Positions 59,741 to 64,000 of a stretch of DNA of 64,000 nucleotides are shown here, one piece after another. The notes beneath the pieces were generated by a model, which saw only the letters and a list, made by a program, of their open reading frames with translations, had not been told where the DNA came from and did no database searches. This stretch comes from Synechococcales cyanobacterium GL140_1_metabinner_5_sub. GTDB taxonomy: Bacteria > Cyanobacteriota > Cyanobacteriia > Cyanobacteriales > Chamaesiphonaceae. The DNA is taken from the NCBI GenBank assembly GCA_025359065.1, contig JANYHM010000013.1, positions 62,001 to 126,000 on the forward strand, given 5' to 3'. The position numbers were made by a program, and so were the translations under genes. The number at the start of each line of letters is the position of its first letter. Within the stretch, counting starts at the first letter, position 1.

Positions 59741-60068
59741 TATCTATTGTGCTCTTACTATACCGGGAATAGCCCCGGATTGCTGAATTACTCGATGCTG
59801 ATCTGAAGGGGCAAGAAGACTGTGGCTGCTTGATGCTTGTGACCTTAATGTCTACATTCAGAGATGGAATATCAATACCCAAAGCTGAGTTGCCTGGTTC
59901 ATAGGCGTAACTTTCAGCTAAATATGCAGTAAATTTGTGCTCCAGATAAGTGCCAACAGCTTTTCCATCGGTTACTCCATAAAGTGATGGTTCATCATGT
60001 AGAGATTCGATCGCCGCAAACCGAGCTGCTGCGGCACACAAATTCTCAATAGTTAAAATTGACTTCAT
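59721..60068 (-). pseudogene. Type II restriction endonuclease fragment, truncated
   Basis: 115 codons from the ATG at 60068. The first 90 look like the N-terminus of a type II endonuclease: FAAIESLHDEPSLYGVTDGKAVGTYLEHKF, then GNSALGIDIPSLNVDIKVTS, which contains the Asp and the D-x-K of a nuclease core, and IKQPQSSCPF. Known relatives of this layout are about 250-300 residues; here the frame continues for only some 25 residues and runs into the methyltransferase start. It may retain metal-binding residues but lacks most of the fold, so it is judged inactive. Confidence 0.75.
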
Positions 60069-60187
60069 TTTTTTAAACAGTATTTTTGGCAAGATTTTTA
60101 CCAGAGGCTACTATCAAAATTTGTTTGATAGACCTCATTTTCCGGCCAGTGGTAGAATCAGATGAATTATATCTTTTCCTTACCATT

Positions 60188-60673
60188 ATGTTTACTCGCT
60201 TCCAGCGCTTGGTCTGTACAATTTGCTTAGGAATGTTCTTGTTTCTCTCTATGCCCATTCCAGCCTGGGCGAACGCCTATGACAAGCAAACCCTTATTGC
60301 CGCTGACTTCGCAGGCAAAGATCTCCGAGGTTCGCAGTTTAACCAAAGCAACATGCGCAACAGCACCTTTAAAGGCGCAAACCTTCAGGGCGTAAGCTTC
60401 TTTGGTACCAACCTCACCAACGTCGATATGACTGGAGCTGACATGACCGGGGCGGCGATCGATAATGCCAGATTTAGTAACACCAACCTCACCAACGCCA
60501 TTTTAGTAGGAGCATTTGCCACCAGCGCCAAGTTCAACGGCGCAATCATCGAAGGCGCAGACTTTACTGACGTGTTATTTCGCAAAGATGTCCAAAAAAT
60601 TCTTTGTGCCACCGCCAACGGCACCAACCCCACCACTGGTCGCAAAACCAGAGAGACTTTAGATTGCCCCTAG
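60188..60673 (+). CDS. Secreted or lumenal pentapeptide-repeat protein
   Basis: 161 residues from the ATG at 60188; upstream in-frame codons from 60086 lie in the divergent gene's region and are rejected. A signal peptide is clear (RLVCTICLGMFLFLSMPIPAWA, cleaved after AWA near residue 28). The mature part has A(D/N)LxX pentapeptide repeats (ADFAGKDLRGSQF, ANLQGVSFFGTNL, ADMTGAAIDNARF). Such proteins occur in the thylakoid lumen; function is unknown. Single gene with a short gap to the DUF39 gene. Confidence 0.88.
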   Translation: MFTRFQRLVCTICLGMFLFLSMPIPAWANAYDKQTLIAADFAGKDLRGSQFNQSNMRNSTFKGANLQGVSFFGTNLTNVDMTGADMTGAAIDNARFSNTNLTNAILVGAFATSAKFNGAIIEGADFTDVLFRKDVQKILCATANGTNPTTGRKTRETLDCP

Positions 60674-60756
60674 AGTCGTATCAGGGAACCTCACAAATTC
60701 GGCTAAACTAATCTAGCTGTCAGCAAATAGGCCGAAGCTGTTTCAGGAGAGGAAAA

Positions 60757-61935
60757 ATGCGCACCATTGATGAAATTAACGATCGAATTGCTAAAGGCAC
60801 CGTGGTAGTGTGCGCGATCGACGAGTTTAAGGCCAAAATTAAAGCCAACGGTGTCAAAGCCACGGCCAAAGCCGTAGACGTAGTGACTACCGGCAGCTTT
60901 GAACCCATGGAATCTTCTGGTGCCATTATTAACCTTGGCCACACCGACCCGCCAATTAAAATCCGGAGCTGCTGGCTGAATGGCGTACCGGCCTACGCTG
61001 GGTTTGGCGCGGTGGATTTGTATTTGGGAGCCACCCAACTCGCTGATGAGGGCGAAAACAACGAAGAGCGGGGTGGTGCCCATGTAATTGAAGACCTAAT
61101 TGCTGGTAAAACTGTCAATCTGCGCGCTGTGGGCCAAGAAACCGACTGTTACCCCCGCGCTAGCTTTAGTACCACCATTACCAAAGACACTATTAACCAA
61201 TTTTATCTATACAACCCTCGCAACCTCTACCAAAACTTCATTGTGGGAGTCAACGGTGGCGATCGAACTCTCTACACTTATCTAGGTCCATTACAGCCCC
61301 GCTTAGGCAACGCGGTTTTCTCTAATGCTGGAGCGATCTCACCTTTGTTGAATGACCCAGAACTACAGTCGATCGGCATTGGTAGCCGTATTTTCTTGGG
61401 TGGCGGCATTGGTTACATTGCCTGGGAAGGCACTCAGCATTTTCCGCTACAAAAGAGACTAGATAATCAAACCCCGGTAGGTCCGGCGGCGACTTTGGCC
61501 TTGGTAGGTGATGCGAAGCAGATGGATCCCAACTGGGTGCGGGGTTGTCATTTTAAAAACTATGGCCCTTCTTTGATGCTGGGTGTGGGGGTGCCGATTC
61601 CGATTTTGAATGAGCAGATTGCGGCTCGTTGTGGAATTACTGATGACCAAATTTTGGCACCGATCGTCGATTTTTCGATTCCGCGCCGGGTACGACCCAC
61701 TTTTGGGGTAATTGACTATGCTCAGCTCAAGAGTGGCAAAATCAAAATTGAGGGACGCACCGTGAGAGTTGCACCCTTGGTGAGTTTGAGTCGATCGCTA
61801 GAGATTGCCCACTTACTGAAAAATTGGATTGCGACTGGGAAGTTTACTTTAACTGCGCCGGTAGCGGCTTTGCCGATTGATCGGACTTTTATTCCTCAAG
61901 ATCGGCGCAGCAGTGAACCATTGAACGACGAATAG
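60757..61935 (+). CDS. Homocysteine biosynthesis protein (HcyBio, DUF39 family)
   Basis: 392 residues. The family takes part in a route that inserts sulfide into aspartate semialdehyde to give homocysteine, known from methanogens and some bacteria. Seen: VDVVTTGSFEPMESSGAIINLGHTDPP near the N-terminus, GAHVIEDLIAGK, RLGNAVFSNAGAISPLLNDP and the cysteine-bearing WVRGCHF and AARCGITD. Cyanobacterial copies lack the extra ferredoxin domain seen in archaea; none is visible here. RBS GAGAGGAAAA stands before ATG 60757. Confidence 0.85.
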   Translation: MRTIDEINDRIAKGTVVVCAIDEFKAKIKANGVKATAKAVDVVTTGSFEPMESSGAIINLGHTDPPIKIRSCWLNGVPAYAGFGAVDLYLGATQLADEGENNEERGGAHVIEDLIAGKTVNLRAVGQETDCYPRASFSTTITKDTINQFYLYNPRNLYQNFIVGVNGGDRTLYTYLGPLQPRLGNAVFSNAGAISPLLNDPELQSIGIGSRIFLGGGIGYIAWEGTQHFPLQKRLDNQTPVGPAATLALVGDAKQMDPNWVRGCHFKNYGPSLMLGVGVPIPILNEQIAARCGITDDQILAPIVDFSIPRRVRPTFGVIDYAQLKSGKIKIEGRTVRVAPLVSLSRSLEIAHLLKNWIATGKFTLTAPVAALPIDRTFIPQDRRSSEPLNDE

Positions 61936-61976
61936 CAGTTTAGATGCCGATTACTTATAGACCTCTGCGTGACTTA

Positions 61977-62885
61977 CTATTCCTCAGCCTCCTCAACCTT
62001 CTTAGCTTTAATCACTGGTCTACTCAAAGATTCACCGGTGGATGGAGCCTTGTGCTCCCAAGGCTTACCAAAATGCTTCTTATCACCACCAGGTTTACCC
62101 TTCACACCCTTAGGCCGCAGAGCCGCAATCATTTGACCCGTGCGAATCACCAAATCATCACCTTGGCGGAGCACATCAAACTCCCAAAAATTGCCCACCA
62201 TCTTTTCAGCAAAATCACCAATGAGCCGCAGCTTAAACTGACGGGGTTCAGTATCTTTCTTGCGGGCAGCTTGGCGAATCTTCACAAACACCTCCTTGTT
62301 CTCCCGCGATTGGAAAACCACCTCACCGCGCACCGAGAAATAATTATTTGGAATCTCCATCGGCTCGATCGGCGCTGCTACTCCATCCACTGGCTCAATT
62401 AATTTGGGTTCCCAAATACCCATAATTTGCACATGCAGCTTGCCATCATCCTTGCGCACCCGAGGATACACCACCCACAAGTGAGACTCACCCAAATCTA
62501 AATGCTTCTTGGCCAGACTCATGATCCGCCCTAACAGCACCGCATCAATTAGCGTGCCATCATCAGTGATTACCGAGCCTTTGGTAAATTCTTCCGCCGA
62601 AGCCAAATATGCCCCTTTGACCAAGCCGATCGCCCGATACTGCAACGGCTCGCTGGCCATCGGAATCGGCATATTGCCACTCAGCTCAAACATCGGCAGC
62701 GGTGGCGGATAGTCTTTGGGCTTGACCGGTTTACTCGGACGAGGTTTAGGAATACCTTCAGGTTTAAAAGTACTCTCAGGTTTGGGGGTGCCCTCAACCT
62801 CTGTGTCAGATTTGGGTCGCTTCACCGGCTTATTAGGCCGAAGTGGAGCCGGTAATTGCTCGGGGGTAAGATTCTCGGAATTCAT
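61977..62885 (-). CDS. Hypothetical cyanobacterial protein with proline/lysine-rich N-terminus
   Basis: 302 residues. The first 65 are low-complexity (Pro, Lys, Thr, Glu), followed by a globular part (about 70-270) with PMFELSGNMPIPMASEPLQYRAIGLVKGAYLASAEEF and KEVFVKIRQAARKKDTEPRQFKLRLIGDF; the C-terminal tail is again basic and disordered. No signal peptide or membrane segment. The beta-rich core with an RQFKLRLIG strand may be nucleic-acid binding, but this is a guess. It is convergent with the DUF39 gene and downstream on its strand of the kinase. Confidence 0.65.
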   Translation of the reverse strand: MNSENLTPEQLPAPLRPNKPVKRPKSDTEVEGTPKPESTFKPEGIPKPRPSKPVKPKDYPPPLPMFELSGNMPIPMASEPLQYRAIGLVKGAYLASAEEFTKGSVITDDGTLIDAVLLGRIMSLAKKHLDLGESHLWVVYPRVRKDDGKLHVQIMGIWEPKLIEPVDGVAAPIEPMEIPNNYFSVRGEVVFQSRENKEVFVKIRQAARKKDTEPRQFKLRLIGDFAEKMVGNFWEFDVLRQGDDLVIRTGQMIAALRPKGVKGKPGGDKKHFGKPWEHKAPSTGESLSRPVIKAKKVEEAEE

Positions 62886-63023
62886 GGATAGACACCCTGG
62901 GGTTTACTCAACTAAAACAATGCTAGCAACAAAGATTGCCAAGGGAAAGATTGCCAGTCACTAGCCGCCTCCATCTTAAAACCAGATCGTAAGTTTTCAA
63001 CGCCGGTTGATCAACAGAATCTA

Positions 63024-64000
63024 TTAAGATGGCGTACCAGTAGTCTTGCGTTGCTTACGACTCAGACTAGCCAAAAGCTTCACTTTTACCGACTCAAACT
63101 CCTCTCGCAGATAGGATCTGCTCAGCTTTTGCTGGTTAGAGCCAGGAGTGACCCGGCTTTCTTGCAGCCACTCTTGGAGTTTTTGCACCTTGGTATGAGG
63201 AATTTTACCCTTGATCACACTAACACAGCGGTTCTCACCATCTAGGCCAAAAAACAGCAGGCGATAAGACTGAGTTTCAGCCAATACGCGCAGAGTGTTG
63301 TCGCTAGTTTGCTTTTTCAAATCGAGATAAGAAGGCAAGAGACGATGTTGCTGATCGTTGTGAAACAGCGCCGCAATCCACAGCAACATCGGATGGGGAT
63401 TAGCAATAAACAAAAACTGACAGTGGGGCGGATGCTTTTTGTAATATGCGATTTCTTCCCGAGAGAGCATAATCCAGAGGGTGGCGCTCACCTCGCCCTC
63501 ATATTCCATTAAACGAGGGAATACAATCTCAGCACGGGGTTTATCCATTGGCCAGGTAGACTGTAAACACAAGTCATCCAGATTTTTAATATCACTGGAT
63601 TTAGCGGCTTTACGGCTATTGGCGGTACTTGAAGCAGATAAGTAATTTTGTTCAATTCGTTCGATCGACTGCAAAATATCTTCTACGTTCGGCGGACGAT
63701 TGCGTACATCCTTGGCCATACAGGCCATCACCAGCTCTTGTAACTCCTGGGGAATCACCAGGTTTGGCCCTACTTCCTTAAAAGTTTTGGGAGGAGTTTT
63801 GTGGTGAGCATTAAACCAGCCTTCAAAAGAGCTGCTAGTGGGGCGAATCGGCAATTCACCGCTGAGCATCTGGAACATCATAATGCCCAGACTATAAATA
63901 TCTGATCGATTATCTAAAGTCTTGCCCTCCATCTGTTCTGGCGAACAATAGGCTGGAGTACCCATAAAGCCAGTGGGCGAATCATCCGATCGCAGGAGGG
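63024..64000 (-). CDS. Serine/threonine protein kinase, C-terminal part
   Basis: The frame is open to the edge of the window, so the kinase N-lobe and catalytic loop are missing; about 325 residues are seen. The activation-segment end GTPAYCSPEQMEGKTLDNRSDIYSLGIMMFQMLSGELPI and the RPPNVEDIL segment (late kinase subdomains) are diagnostic of eukaryotic-type bacterial kinases. A C-terminal domain of some 210 residues, without a membrane segment, follows; it is not recognised, although similar tails occur in cyanobacterial kinases. Substrate unknown. Confidence 0.92.
   Translation of the reverse strand, partial: LLRSDDSPTGFMGTPAYCSPEQMEGKTLDNRSDIYSLGIMMFQMLSGELPIRPTSSSFEGWFNAHHKTPPKTFKEVGPNLVIPQELQELVMACMAKDVRNRPPNVEDILQSIERIEQNYLSASSTANSRKAAKSSDIKNLDDLCLQSTWPMDKPRAEIVFPRLMEYEGEVSATLWIMLSREEIAYYKKHPPHCQFLFIANPHPMLLWIAALFHNDQQHRLLPSYLDLKKQTSDNTLRVLAETQSYRLLFFGLDGENRCVSVIKGKIPHTKVQKLQEWLQESRVTPGSNQQKLSRSYLREEFESVKVKLLASLSRKQRKTTGTPS

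Overview
The window is chromosomal DNA from a phycobilisome-containing cyanobacterium. The evidence is a ferredoxin-NADP reductase carrying an N-terminal CpcD-like linker domain, phosphoribulokinase with the redox cysteine pair, the cyanobacterial atp1-atpB-E-b'-F-H-A-G gene order with a separate atpD-atpC pair, an FtsH homologue, and many CGATCG / GCGATCGC (HIP1-type) octamers. Genus cannot be fixed by eye. No rRNA, tRNA or CRISPR array was recognised, and no unannotated stretch exceeds about 300 bases.

Layout: 1-8.4 kb is a co-directional cell-surface glycan or sugar-modification cluster (partial DegT aminotransferase, PhyH-type dioxygenase, C-methyltransferase, GNAT, WbqC-like, four glycosyltransferases including a GT11 fucosyltransferase-like protein), with an AT-rich middle. 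8.6-10.1 kb holds prfB, which needs a programmed +1 frameshift. 10.1-14 kb is accessory: an IS630-type element inserted beside an IS4-like remnant, a DUF6985-like protein and a TPR protein. 14.1-25.8 kb is mostly housekeeping (GPH symporter, rsmA, Crp/Fnr regulator, a DALR-domain protein, leuB, pilD, Uma2, Fic, TspO, an outer-membrane-like protein, nitroreductase). 25.9-32.5 kb contains the photosynthesis and quality-control genes prk, petH and ftsH, followed by trmD.

32.7-43.4 kb carries every subunit of the F1Fo ATP synthase in two convergent units. A type II restriction-modification pair (TdeIII-like endonuclease and C5-cytosine methyltransferase) sits between their facing terminators. A terminator-like hairpin also lies inside the large operon between atpA and atpG. 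43.5-50.8 kb is an RluA-type pseudouridine synthase followed by an accessory island: gene fragments, a DUF433/DUF5615 pair with a truncated toxin, a MazF-type toxin-antitoxin pair, and two adjacent NTPase genes with STAND-like architecture. This NTPase pair is the best candidate in the window for an undescribed, possibly defensive, system.

50.8-53.3 kb encodes the carboxyspermidine/carboxynorspermidine route to polyamines (synthase and decarboxylase), separated by a long nested palindromic repeat. 53.5-64 kb holds a membrane methyltransferase, mutS, small cyanobacterial proteins, an SMI1/KNR4-type protein, a second restriction-modification locus in which the endonuclease is truncated and the N6-adenine methyltransferase looks intact, a lumenal pentapeptide protein, a homocysteine-biosynthesis (DUF39) protein, and the C-terminal part of a Ser/Thr kinase running off the window.
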